A stretch of 64,000 nt of DNA from Pseudopedobacter sp965218985 (GCA_965218985.1 CBDCMP010000007.1:1798001-1862000); one strand, 5' to 3'; numbered from the stretch's first letter, positions 45,475-54,397 are shown. Notes: a model not told the origin generated them from the sequence alone. Translations and numbers: made by a program.

Positions 45475-47061
45475 ATGAAATTCAATACCTTAGATAACGT
45501 CTCTGGTGCGGCTGTTCAATTTTCCACGACTTTTGGCTTTAAGCCTCAGTTAAATTTTGTTGAGCAAATACAACAACACCCATTCTATCCCAGCCTGTTG
45601 AGCATCAGCGAAGTTTTGGAAACCGAAGCCGGGATCAAGAACTTTGCGGTAAAGCTAAAGCCGGAACAATTAAAGGAAGTCCATTTCCCATGTTTGGCAC
45701 ATCTAAATAGCAACGGAGGGGAATACGCTCTTCTCAAAGCAGTAACTGATGAGATGGTGATCTATGAATTAAACGCAAAGAAAAAGAAATTGGCCTTGGC
45801 CGACTTTGTAAAAATTTGGTCTGGTGTGGTGCTGTTGACGGATAGCGAAAAGATAACCCTCCAAAGAAAAATTGAATTTCAAGAATTTGCACCTTACCTT
45901 TTACCTGCTTTAGGTATCGTATTGCTGGCTTTGCTATTTGTAAATAGCCTGCAAAACAGCATCTTTCACCCTTTCAATTTTACAGCGCAGTTTATCATCA
46001 TTGTTATAGGTTTAGCAGTCTCTGTTTTGTTGCTTTTACAAAGCTTGGGGAAAATTAACACTCTAATACAGCAAATATGTGGCGGGGATACCAAACATAA
46101 TTGTAATTCTATTTTAAGTGCCAAGGCTGCAAATGTCACCACTTGGCTTTCCCTTTCTGATCTTGGTTTTCTCTATTTTTCGGGGGGATTAATGCTGCTG
46201 TTTTTAAGTGAAAACAAAACAGCAATTTCTTTAGTGATTTTGTTTAACGTATTGGCCCTGCCCTTTACTTTCTGGTCTGTTTATTACCAATGGCAAATTG
46301 CCAAAACATGGTGCAGGCTATGCCTGATGATACAGGGGCTATTTTGGCTGCAAGCCATCTTTAGTTTTTATAGCTTTTCCCAACAACCCTTCTTTTTTGG
46401 TTTTAACCTTTCCCCCCTTCCATTTTTGCTATTGATTTATGTTTTTCCACTTGTTGTATGGATGAGCGTGAAGCCGCTCGTTAAAAACCTGCAAGAAATA
46501 AAGCCCTTAAAGCAAGAATTGAACAAGTTTAAATTCAATCTGGAAGCTTTTGACCAGCTTTTAAAAAACCAAAAGCAATATATAGGTAGCCTGCCTAAAA
46601 CCACCCTAGTTTTGGGTAATCCTGATTCAGCTTTAACAATTACCATGGTATCCAACCCTTTTTGTAATCCATGTGCCAAAGCACATCAGTTTTTAGAAGA
46701 ATGGATAGCAAAAGAAATTGATTTTAGGCTCAATATTGTTTACACCTTTAGTATGAATGAAAACGACAGGCAACAACAGTTTTTCAAACATTTATTGGCC
46801 ATACAGAAAACAGACATTCATCTTGTGGAAAAAGCACTAAAAGATTGGTATAGCCTAGATTACCAAAAACTGGATAGCTGGAAAGAAAAATATCCGACAA
46901 AGACTGATGAAGAAGATAAACTGGAATTGTTAGAGCAGGTGAATTGGTGCAAAATGAATGAAATAAAAGGTACTCCTACATTCTATATTAATGGTTACCA
47001 GTTGCCAGACAGCTACCGCTTAAAAGACTTAAAATATATTTTGATGAACTTAGCGAATTAA
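45475..47061 (+). CDS. C39-like/VKOR/thioredoxin fusion, disulfide-forming membrane protein (plus-strand module)
   Basis: 528 residues in three parts. Residues 1-125 resemble a C39 peptidase domain (QHPFYPSLLSISEVL, KIWSGVVLLTD) but lack its catalytic Cys and His. Residues about 140-335 are a VKOR-type membrane domain with loop cysteines C202 and C210 (CGGDTKHNCNSILSAKAA) and the quinone-side CxxC C280/C283 (WCRLC). The last 150 residues are a DsbA/thioredoxin-like domain with CNPC at C397/C400. It should oxidise thiols outside the membrane using quinone. It stands just upstream of a six-cysteine peptide gene, its likely substrate. Confidence 0.88.
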   Translation: MKFNTLDNVSGAAVQFSTTFGFKPQLNFVEQIQQHPFYPSLLSISEVLETEAGIKNFAVKLKPEQLKEVHFPCLAHLNSNGGEYALLKAVTDEMVIYELNAKKKKLALADFVKIWSGVVLLTDSEKITLQRKIEFQEFAPYLLPALGIVLLALLFVNSLQNSIFHPFNFTAQFIIIVIGLAVSVLLLLQSLGKINTLIQQICGGDTKHNCNSILSAKAANVTTWLSLSDLGFLYFSGGLMLLFLSENKTAISLVILFNVLALPFTFWSVYYQWQIAKTWCRLCLMIQGLFWLQAIFSFYSFSQQPFFFGFNLSPLPFLLLIYVFPLVVWMSVKPLVKNLQEIKPLKQELNKFKFNLEAFDQLLKNQKQYIGSLPKTTLVLGNPDSALTITMVSNPFCNPCAKAHQFLEEWIAKEIDFRLNIVYTFSMNENDRQQQFFKHLLAIQKTDIHLVEKALKDWYSLDYQKLDSWKEKYPTKTDEEDKLELLEQVNWCKMNEIKGTPTFYINGYQLPDSYRLKDLKYILMNLAN

Positions 47062-47153
47062 CCCAAATGTTTCACCTTTTAAATTTAAAAGCCTTCCCTT
47101 AAAGTAACATAAATAGGAAAGGCCGCCCTAGGGGCCGCCCAACCTGGTTTTTA

Positions 47154-47172
47154 CCAACCTCTCGGTAGCAAA
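47154..47172 (+). repeat. 19-bp direct repeat, first copy
   Basis: CCAACCTCTCGGTAGCAAA occurs here and again exactly at 50644-50662. The two copies bracket the precursor, lipoprotein and TlpA genes. The second copy sits directly before the start of a decayed gene, so this one may be left from a lost copy of that gene or from recombination. Confidence 0.7.
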
Positions 47173-47200
47173 CATTAAAAATCCCAATAAGGTAATGGGT

Positions 47201-47296
47201 CTTTGGGTTCTCGTAAAACCCAAAGAATTGCAAATCTATAAATAATAACGAAATGAAACTTTATGGGCATCCTTTAATGAAAATGCAATGCCCATA
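47201..47296 (+). promoter_or_regulatory. Two leader hairpins before the plus-strand precursor gene
   Basis: CTTTGGGTT (47201-47209) pairs perfectly with AACCCAAAG (47217-47225). TATGGGCA (47262-47269) pairs with TGCCCATA (47289-47296). Neither is followed by a T run, so they look like 5'-leader structures or processing sites rather than terminators. The precursor ATG is 37 nt further on. An 8-bp direct repeat GGCCGCCC lies just upstream (near 47121-47140). Confidence 0.5.
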
Positions 47297-47332
47297 CTGT
47301 CTTCATTGAAATTAAAAAACAATTAAAAAATT

Positions 47333-47518
47333 ATGAAAAATTTTGTAAAGTTAAGTAAAGATGAAATGAAAATGGTTTTGGGCGGGCTTCATGAACTAAC
47401 AATTGAATCCCACCAATGTGATAATGGAACTACTCAATATACATGTACAGGCATGTCGGTTATAGATTGCATTGATGACTGCATTAGCCAATATGGTGGA
47501 AACTGTGGTTGTTCGTAA
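47333..47518 (+). CDS. Double-glycine leader precursor peptide, six-cysteine core (plus-strand module)
   Basis: 61 residues. The leader is MKNFVKLSKDEMKMVLGG, with the double-glycine processing site after residue 18, the type cut by C39 peptidases. The predicted 43-residue core contains six Cys (HQC, YTC, IDC, DDC, GNCGC), enough for three disulfides. No known bacteriocin was recognised. A C39 ABC exporter (56733) and thiol oxidases in the locus match its needs. A hairpin terminator follows 10 nt after the stop. Confidence 0.85.
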   Translation: MKNFVKLSKDEMKMVLGGLHELTIESHQCDNGTTQYTCTGMSVIDCIDDCISQYGGNCGCS

Positions 47519-47528
47519 TTCAAAAAGG

Positions 47529-47558
47529 ATCAAAGAGACAAGAGTCTCTTTGATTTTT
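47529..47558 (+). terminator. Hairpin terminator after the plus-strand precursor
   Basis: ATCAAAGAGAC and GTCTCTTTGAT form a perfect 11-bp stem with an AAGA loop, followed by TTTT. It overlaps the proposed start of the downstream lipoprotein gene. Leaky termination here would give high precursor and low downstream expression. Confidence 0.85.
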
Positions 47559-48539
47559 ATAGCCATTTATAAATATATTTTTATCTGTTGCTGGTTTTTC
47601 TTAGGTTCCTGTAAATCACAGGAGTTAAATGATTTTAAAGCTCCAAATTTTAAAATAATCACTTATAATAATACAGTTCCTGAAGGAAAAGAACTGTATG
47701 AAATGCATAATAGTTTGATTATGAATGGGATTGATAGTTTAAATCGGCAAAAAAAAACAATCACCATAGATACCAATGATTCGAGTAAAAGTGGTTTATT
47801 GGATTTTGCTTTAAATGTAACTTTCAAAAAGAAGGAAATTAAAAATAATGCATATTATTTTTATCAGGTAGAAGCAAAGCCTTACAGCAGAGCTCTTTTC
47901 AAAGATACCTCCTATACCGTATTTGGATTTAGTACAAGGAAACTTGAGTTGCTTGATACTTCTCCAATTGACAAAAGGGAAATGAAAAGGAAATTTAACA
48001 AATATTTTTTTAGTGCGGGGTTTGCTGGGTTACTTATACCGTGGGAGAAGTATGAGAAAGGAAATAGTGTGAAAGAGAATTTTATTTCATTCTCCACTAA
48101 TAAAATTGAGTTTAAAAAAGGCTATTTCAATAAACAGCAAAAGGAATATTTAAAAAGAGTGGTTAACAATGGTTTTGTAGAGTATGCGAGTTCTAACAAC
48201 ATCAGTATTCACAATAATGACAGTAAGGATAGGAATAACTTTTATGTTAATTATTATAATAATAAAAGGAAAATCCTGAATAGGAAAAGTGATTATGTAA
48301 TGGATTTTTATTTCGGATTATCTGAACGAAAGGATAGTATCCTCATCGATTTAAAATGTTATTCTCAAAAGAATAAAGATGTTAATTTATTAATACCAAG
48401 TAGGCTAAACACACATTATGCTTTTAAAAGGAGCGATTTTGAGCTAGGTAATCACATTGACCTAAATTTGGCAATTAGATCTATTATAAACCTATATATA
48501 GCAAATAATAAATTCATTAACTATGAGAAAGACGAGTAA
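47550..48539 (+). CDS. Hypothetical lipoprotein in the peptide locus
   Basis: About 329 residues from a TTG at 47550, which gives a clean lipoprotein signal (IYKYIFICCWFFLGSC, lipobox LGSC). The frame is open back to an ATG at 47472, inside the precursor gene, so the start is uncertain. The rest is Lys/Asn-rich with no recognised domain. It sits between a precursor and TlpA genes, so immunity or assembly roles are conceivable. Its 3' end overlaps the next gene by 17 nt. Confidence 0.65.
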   Translation: MIFIAIYKYIFICCWFFLGSCKSQELNDFKAPNFKIITYNNTVPEGKELYEMHNSLIMNGIDSLNRQKKTITIDTNDSSKSGLLDFALNVTFKKKEIKNNAYYFYQVEAKPYSRALFKDTSYTVFGFSTRKLELLDTSPIDKREMKRKFNKYFFSAGFAGLLIPWEKYEKGNSVKENFISFSTNKIEFKKGYFNKQQKEYLKRVVNNGFVEYASSNNISIHNNDSKDRNNFYVNYYNNKRKILNRKSDYVMDFYFGLSERKDSILIDLKCYSQKNKDVNLLIPSRLNTHYAFKRSDFELGNHIDLNLAIRSIINLYIANNKFINYEKDE

Positions 48540-49026
48540 TCTTACTATTGCACTATGTTTCATGCTTTTAATATTTAAAATTAGTCATTTATATGCTCAA
48601 AGCATTCCAAAACAAAATTTGATTGATATTAAAGGAAATACTTTAAACCAAGCTGATTTAATGGGTAAAGTAGTAGTTGTTAACTATTGGTTTATTGGTT
48701 GTCAACCTTGCATGATTGAACTCCCTAAACTTAATGAAATCTACGATGATTATAAAAATAAGGTAGTTTTCTTGGCTATTTCCAAAGATAACGATGCAGA
48801 TCAGTTGTCTTATTTCGTGAAAAAATTTCCTTTTAAATACATACAGATTTTGCCCAATGTAGAATGGGCAAAAGAATTGAATATCCGTTTGTTTCCAACC
48901 AATTTGGTTTACAGTAAAGAAGGCAAATTAGTTTTAAGAATTGAGGGACTGAATGTTGATACCATTGATAGTTTAAGAAAGGCTATTGATAAATGTATCA
49001 ATGAAAAATTTAAGATTGATAATTAA
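48523..49026 (+). CDS. TlpA-like thioredoxin, periplasmic
   Basis: 167 residues: a signal peptide (to YAQS), then a thioredoxin fold with CQPC (C60/C63) in NYWFIGCQPCMIELPKLNE and the cis-Pro region RLFPTNLVY. AhpC/TSA-TlpA type. It overlaps the lipoprotein gene. It could reduce or isomerise wrong disulfides in the exported peptide, or pass electrons. Confidence 0.88.
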   Translation: MRKTSNLTIALCFMLLIFKISHLYAQSIPKQNLIDIKGNTLNQADLMGKVVVVNYWFIGCQPCMIELPKLNEIYDDYKNKVVFLAISKDNDADQLSYFVKKFPFKYIQILPNVEWAKELNIRLFPTNLVYSKEGKLVLRIEGLNVDTIDSLRKAIDKCINEKFKIDN

Positions 49027-49074
49027 AGGTTTGGAGATAATTTAAGGGTCTGTTAGAGTTAATTCAAGATATAT

Positions 49075-50601
49075 ATGACTAATATAAAAGTATTCTATCT
49101 TTTTTGCATATTCAACCTTTTGTTATTCTTATCATCTAAACACTCAGTTGGAATTGTAATAGATACCCCTACTATAGTAGCAGGAACAGCTAAAATATCA
49201 GGAATAATAAGAAGTCAGAACAACGCTAGCAAAAATAACATTTTTGTAAACATTACTGTTTCTCATCCAATTTCTGGAGAGAATGTTAAATATAAGACGT
49301 TTGTTGACAGTTCTGGGAAGTTCTCTATTGATGTGGATGTTGAAACAGATATTTCTCTAATCGCCTTATACACAAGTTTAAATCAAGAGAAACCACTTCT
49401 TGTTACACTAGCAAGTGGAGGTGTTACTAATGTTGATATTGATTACAATTCGAATGATAATATCGAAAATATTAACGTTTCGCCTAATATAAATCAAAAT
49501 GATATTACACGAGGTTTTGAGGTCATGTATAAGATGGTTGGATACAGATCAGGAAGGGCACCGGAACCATTGTATAATAGAAGTACCGAATATTTTCTGA
49601 ATTATGCTAAAACTATTTTATCGGAAAGATTAGAGATAGTAAAAAATGATACATTAATATCAAAGGGATTAAAGAAAGTGCTGTCTAAAGATTTTCGATT
49701 ATTCCTATACAATGCACACGTCTTTGATTATGAAAGTGCGATGATGGACAATTATTTTAACACAAATGCAAATGATGATAAAAGTAAAAAACCTAAGATC
49801 CAAAACGTTGATAGATCATATTATCTTTTTTTGAAAGACTTTAATCTCAATGATCCACAATATCTGCATTGTTTTACATTTCTGGAATTTCAGAAAGCAA
49901 TTCTTCAAAATGAAATATTAGGTCTCCCTATGATCGGAGAAAGCGATATTCCCTCTTGGTTAGGAAAGGTAAAAGTTATTTTATCGGATTTAGTCGGATT
50001 CGACAATGGTCCATACTATGATATTTTAGCGGCTAATGCTTATGGCATGCAGCTAAGTGAAGAAATAAGGCCCTTAACTGAAAAGCAAATAGAAAACATA
50101 GTAAATTATTGGAGAAATGGAGAAATTGCAAAGATCTTATTTCGAAAAAATAAAGAGGTTATTGAATTAAACAAATTAAAAACACCTGCTGTTGTAAATG
50201 ACATCTCACTGGTTTCTGATAAAGTTATCGAAAAAATTGTCTCTAAATATCAAAACAAGGTTATTTTTATAGACCTTTGGGCAACATGGTGCTCCCCCTG
50301 TCTGGAAGCAATGAAGCAATTCAGAAGTACAAAGGGCGATTTTCGGGATAAGGATGTTGTATTTGTATATCTGACTAACAGGACTTCACCTAAAAAGTTA
50401 TGGGAAGAACAAATTGAAGGAATAGGAAATGAACATTATTATTTGACAGACACTCAGTGGGAATACATCATGAAACAATTTGGTTTGGAAGGCATTCCGT
50501 CCTATCTACTATATAATAAAAAAAGTATGCTTGTTAATAAATTTACAGCCTTTCCTGGAAATGAGGAAGTGAAAGAGATGATTAATGATGCGTTAAAGTA
50601 G
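49075..50601 (+). CDS. Large secreted protein with C-terminal TlpA-like thioredoxin domain
   Basis: 508 residues. A signal peptide leads a beta-rich Ig/CarboxypepD-like domain (about 35-130: AGTAKISGIIRSQ, FVDSSGKFSIDVDV), a helical middle part without recognised family, and a thioredoxin domain with CSPC (C406/C409) in IDLWATWCSPCLEAMKQF and cis-Pro GIPSYLLY. It is noticeably AT-rich. It is the third thiol-redox gene of this module. Confidence 0.85.
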   Translation: MTNIKVFYLFCIFNLLLFLSSKHSVGIVIDTPTIVAGTAKISGIIRSQNNASKNNIFVNITVSHPISGENVKYKTFVDSSGKFSIDVDVETDISLIALYTSLNQEKPLLVTLASGGVTNVDIDYNSNDNIENINVSPNINQNDITRGFEVMYKMVGYRSGRAPEPLYNRSTEYFLNYAKTILSERLEIVKNDTLISKGLKKVLSKDFRLFLYNAHVFDYESAMMDNYFNTNANDDKSKKPKIQNVDRSYYLFLKDFNLNDPQYLHCFTFLEFQKAILQNEILGLPMIGESDIPSWLGKVKVILSDLVGFDNGPYYDILAANAYGMQLSEEIRPLTEKQIENIVNYWRNGEIAKILFRKNKEVIELNKLKTPAVVNDISLVSDKVIEKIVSKYQNKVIFIDLWATWCSPCLEAMKQFRSTKGDFRDKDVVFVYLTNRTSPKKLWEEQIEGIGNEHYYLTDTQWEYIMKQFGLEGIPSYLLYNKKSMLVNKFTAFPGNEEVKEMINDALK

Positions 50602-50643
50602 AAAATGCAATCCTACCGCCAACAAGATCAAGTGTAATGCAGT

Positions 50644-50662
50644 CCAACCTCTCGGTAGCAAA
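50644..50662 (+). repeat. 19-bp direct repeat, second copy
   Basis: Identical to 47154-47172. It ends 5 nt before the ATG of the decayed gene at 50668, where it could hold that gene's ribosome-binding region. Confidence 0.7.
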
Positions 50663-50667
50663 GCCAA

Positions 50668-51126
50668 ATGGATAAGGACACAATCGAATTGGTATTGCAG
50701 GAGTTTGCAGAGGAGTGGAAAACCACAAACCAGTTTCAGGAGGAGCTTAAAGAATTTGAAGTACAAATTAGTAGACCCTAATCCTGTTAAAGTAAGTACA
50801 GACACTAATCCATTTTTGTAAATACTTCAGAAAGGAATGACGGATATAAAACTGATGATTGGGAATTAGCCAAAGAGCGTCCAAGGAAAATCAACTACTC
50901 TTATTTCTAGCCAAGTCGTTCTAAAAGATGGCATTTGGCAGGTGGTTTCTTTTGGTTAGTCCTCGTACTGGCAATGACCAACATTTACAAAAGGAGAGTG
51001 AACTATTACCATAAAGAAATAGAATTGGAGCAGATGGAGAATGATAGGATTACAAAGTCATGGAAGTATTTATATGAGCATAATGATAAAAAGATTCAGA
51101 AAGCCTACAATAAATTTCAAAATTAG
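50668..51126 (+). pseudogene. Decayed small membrane-protein gene
   Basis: Starting at ATG 50668 the frame reads MDKDTIELVLQEFAEEWKTT and stops at 50779-50781. A short stretch continues one frame over (DPNPVKVSTDTNPF, 50774-50818). The first frame resumes with SERNDGYKTDDWELAKERP, hits TAG at 50908, and goes on to a membrane span and basic tail (GGFFWLVLVLAMTNIYKRRV to KAYNKFQN). Two offsetting indels and one stop thus break a gene of about 150 residues. The layout (coil, one span, charged tail) resembles accessory proteins of mobile elements, but I do not recognise the family. Confidence 0.65.
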
Positions 51127-51134
51127 TAGTATTA

Positions 51135-52479
51135 TCAATCAGATTTGCATTGACGATATTTTATCGATATCTCTTTTATGTAGTTAAGTCGGTTAGACGC
51201 TGAATTAAATAGACTATTTAGGTATCCATCTATCTCATTGTAATAATTGATATTTGAACCTAAAAATTTTTGAATGGATATGAAAGGATGGATCACAATT
51301 TTATTACTAGTTATTTCAGATAGGACACCGTCAGCTGTTACTGTTTCATCAAAGGGCTCATTCAATATTTTGAGAAATACATTTTTAAAAATAACGGTAA
51401 ATTGAGTGCAAAAAAAACTATTTATCCAAAATTTATTTTGAGATAAATAAACAGCACTTCCAAAATCCCCAATGCCTCCTAAAACAATCCCAATGCCTTG
51501 CATATGCGCTTCCACCAAAATTTTCAGAAATTCATATTTTGAATAGTAATTGGTAAATTCATGGTCGTCTTCACAGATGATAATAACGTCATCGTCATTA
51601 TCTACAGCTAACATTATTATCTTACGAATTGTTAACCAAAGGCCTAAATTACCCTTTTCATTTTTAATAGCTTCGATTACAGTAGTGTTAAATTCACTTT
51701 TACCATCAAATTGCTTTTTAATATGAGCTAAACGATCTATTCTTTCTGACAGATTTATAATATATGTCGGTATATAAACATTTTTATAATTAATTTGTTG
51801 TCTATCTACCTTCAACTGCATGTTGTAATACGCATCTATATTTTTTAAAGCCATTACATTTTCTTCACTTTTGATGAAAAGATTCTCCACATAACCAAAA
51901 GTATTATTCTTAACAGTAACATCTGAGTATCCAAACTCTTTTTGTGTAGATATAAATGGGTAAATTAAAAACTTATTAGTTGCAATGTCAGATATAATAA
52001 TATCTGCATCATTCGAATTTATAAATTGGGTTTCAATAATTGCTTTGAAGAATCTGCGAAATATTACTGTAAACTGTAGCCCGGTAAATTCCTCTATCCA
52101 AAACATGTTATTCGTTACCTGTATAGGAGTTTTCACGCAACTAACCCCCACCAGATAAAATATCTGCTTTTCTATTATTAGCCTCTTTAATACAATTAAA
52201 CAGAATCTCTTTTGAATATTTTTGGGTAAATATGTGATCATCTTCACAAACAATAACAAATTCTCTATTAGAGTTTTCTTCGATAACATGCTTCAAGGTG
52301 TTCCATAAGCTAACGGCGGGAACCGCATGTGCTTCAGGTTCAATTATTTCTAATTCAAATTCATGGCGATCTGAAAATTCAGTAATTATATTTTTTTTTC
52401 GATCTGGTCTGTTTTTCAGATTGATTATAAAAGTCTTTATTGGTGTGTGTGTGTGTTCGAATATTCCAGATGCCTTCAA
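51135..52479 (-). pseudogene. Tandem GT25-like glycosyltransferase, frameshifted
   Basis: Two frames together encode one protein of about 447 residues. The first (52479 to 52141) has FIINLKNRPDRKKNI and VIVCEDDHIF and stops at a G5 tract (C5 on the plus strand, 52145-52149). With one G fewer, SGG continues directly into VSCVKTPIQVTNN of the second frame, which ends at 51135. The second half repeats the pattern: YIINLSERIDRLAHI and VIIICEDDHEF. These are the NLxxRxDR and acidic motifs of LPS-type (GT25-like) glycosyltransferases, in two copies. The 5' start is a TTG followed by an (AC)7 repeat. It is the last gene of the minus-strand peptide module; peptide glycosylation is an inference. Confidence 0.75.
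52443..52456 (+). repeat. (GT)7 dinucleotide repeat near the 5' end of the glycosyltransferase
   Basis: Seven GT units (AC on the coding strand), about 24 nt inside the proposed start. Length change would shift the frame. Together with the G5 tract it makes two slippage-prone sites in one gene. Confidence 0.7.
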
Positions 52480-52707
52480 TTGCTATTATTTTGGTGTTTC
52501 ATAAAATCCTAATTGGAGCTTTTCATTTACTATAAACTGTCATAACTAATAGATTTGTAGCTTTTTATATATAATGCCACTTTTTTGTCCGCTAACGAGT
52601 TTTGTGGAATTTAAGTCAATTTAAAAACTTGTGCTTTAATCTTAATTCAGTATTTAAATTCATCTTTTCTTACTGGTATACGCTCAAGACTTTCTCCTTG
52701 TTAATTT

Positions 52708-54381
52708 CTAAACAGAAAGAAAGTATTTTAAATGAGCTGCATTGTATATTTCGGGTAGTTGACGAAAAGGTGTCATCTCCCCATTAGATAAAGACATTGA
52801 AAGGAAAAAAGTAGGAGTAAAACTTATTTCTACTTGTTCGCACCACTTATTCATATCCTCAATTTTACTCATCTGATGTTTTAAATCACAATTCATAGGA
52901 TATTTTTTGGCAAATGCTTCGTAGTCTTTTTTTTCTGCTAAGTACCAGTCTTCCAAAGCTCTTATTTTAACACCTTGATCATTAAGTTCGTCAATTGCCA
53001 ATAGATGCTTTACAGGTTCATTTCTATAGTCATCTTCTTGCTTAGTAACCGAAAAAATTATCTGCAATTGTATCTCCGGATTATTGCATAATAATTCTTC
53101 TATTGTCACATGTGCCTTAGCACATGGCGCACAATAAGGGTTGCATATCTTTATGATTTTACACGAAGCTTTTGAATTTCCAAGAAGTATACCTAAACCT
53201 TCTGAATCTTGAAGGAGTCTTTTTTGCTTGCTAAGAAGAATTTCAAATATTTGAGGATCATGTTTTAAGCGCTGTAATTCAGTGTAGATTTGCTTTCGTT
53301 CTTTTTCTTTATTTAAGGCTGGGAGCAAGATACTAATTAAAATTAACGGGATCGCAAATGCTGAGATTTCCTGAATAAAAATAAGAGGTAAAATCGAAAT
53401 TATTGTTAACAGGGAATGCCACCCAGCCCTAAATGCAATGCCAAATTGAAGCAACAATATAATTTGAATTGCCAAACATAAGAGACACCATTGTTTGGCT
53501 ATTCGCCATTGGTAGTAAACCGAAAAAAAAACGAAAGGTATAGACAAAACATTAAACCAAGCAGACGCAAAAAGTACTTTAGGACTAGTGATACCCATAA
53601 ATAGCAACAATATCAGATTGCCAGTAAAGTAGCTAACTCCTAAAGTGCTCCAACTTAAACCAGCTATCTTGGAAGCTTTTGCCTGTAATATTGCGCTACA
53701 GTTTACCTTTTTTCCAGCTTTACATAGTTGTTTAAAGAGGGGGTTAAATTCATCTAGTTCATATAAAATAAGTAAAACGGAAATAAAAGCACCTATAATC
53801 GTAATTATTGCATAAAAAACGGGAAATAGTGCAATTAAATTATATTTAATAATAGCAAAAACACAATAAATGATTATAATAATCGGAAGCCATAGAAAAG
53901 TTAGGCTCAAAAAAAAATAATTGCGCTTTTCAATACGTGTTTTCAGAGCAAATTCCTTTTCACCAGCATATTTCCCTATTTCGGTCAATAATACTAATCT
54001 AGTGCAGATTTTAAGAAATTCATCGATAGAAATTGTTTTCCATCGATGAATTTCTGGTTCAAAAAAAGTAATAGTGTCTTGATCCAATTGTTTTACAATT
54101 GTGAAGAATTCAATAGCAGAATTCTTTTCTTTTATCTGAGTGATAAATGGTGCTGGGACTTTAATAAATTTCTCAGGAAGAAAATTTACACATATATTTT
54201 TAATGCCATAATTCGATAAAACATCACTAATGCTCAAAAGACTTGCATAATTGGGGTGCTCCTCCAGTTCTCTTCGGATCGTACTTTCAGATATGTTAGC
54301 TTTGAGTAGTTTTACTAATAAAAGAGTGATTTCTATTATATTTGATTTAGGTCGAAAAAGTCCGCTAATTGTAAATTTCAT
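52708..54381 (-). CDS. C39-like/VKOR/thioredoxin fusion, disulfide-forming membrane protein (minus-strand module)
   Basis: 557 residues with the same three-part plan as the plus-strand fusion: an N-terminal C39-like domain (ELEEHPNYASLLSISDVL, EFLKICTRLVLLTE) without catalytic Cys/His, a VKOR membrane domain with loop cysteines C220/C228 (CKAGKKVNCSAILQAKAS) and CxxC C299/C302 (WCLLC), and a thioredoxin-like end with CAPC at C417/C420. The eight-residue loop-cysteine spacing equals that of the first fusion. The two have clearly diverged, so they probably serve different peptides. Confidence 0.88.
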   Translation of the reverse strand: MKFTISGLFRPKSNIIEITLLLVKLLKANISESTIRRELEEHPNYASLLSISDVLSNYGIKNICVNFLPEKFIKVPAPFITQIKEKNSAIEFFTIVKQLDQDTITFFEPEIHRWKTISIDEFLKICTRLVLLTEIGKYAGEKEFALKTRIEKRNYFFLSLTFLWLPIIIIIYCVFAIIKYNLIALFPVFYAIITIIGAFISVLLILYELDEFNPLFKQLCKAGKKVNCSAILQAKASKIAGLSWSTLGVSYFTGNLILLLFMGITSPKVLFASAWFNVLSIPFVFFSVYYQWRIAKQWCLLCLAIQIILLLQFGIAFRAGWHSLLTIISILPLIFIQEISAFAIPLILISILLPALNKEKERKQIYTELQRLKHDPQIFEILLSKQKRLLQDSEGLGILLGNSKASCKIIKICNPYCAPCAKAHVTIEELLCNNPEIQLQIIFSVTKQEDDYRNEPVKHLLAIDELNDQGVKIRALEDWYLAEKKDYEAFAKKYPMNCDLKHQMSKIEDMNKWCEQVEISFTPTFFLSMSLSNGEMTPFRQLPEIYNAAHLKYFLSV

Positions 54382-54397
54382 AACTTTAGTTTTTTTA

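Noticed and set aside
47253..47309. 18-codon mini-frame containing CPYC upstream of precursor 1
   Set aside because: The CxxC is suggestive, but the frame is very short and coincides with the leader hairpin; chance is more likely.
50593..50805. 70-codon minus-strand frame over the 19-bp repeat
   Set aside because: It is opposite the decayed plus-strand gene, whose stitched translation is far more protein-like.
52602..52787. 61-codon plus-strand frame in the gap after the glycosyltransferase
   Set aside because: It runs into the opposite strand of the VKOR fusion and has no recognisable features.
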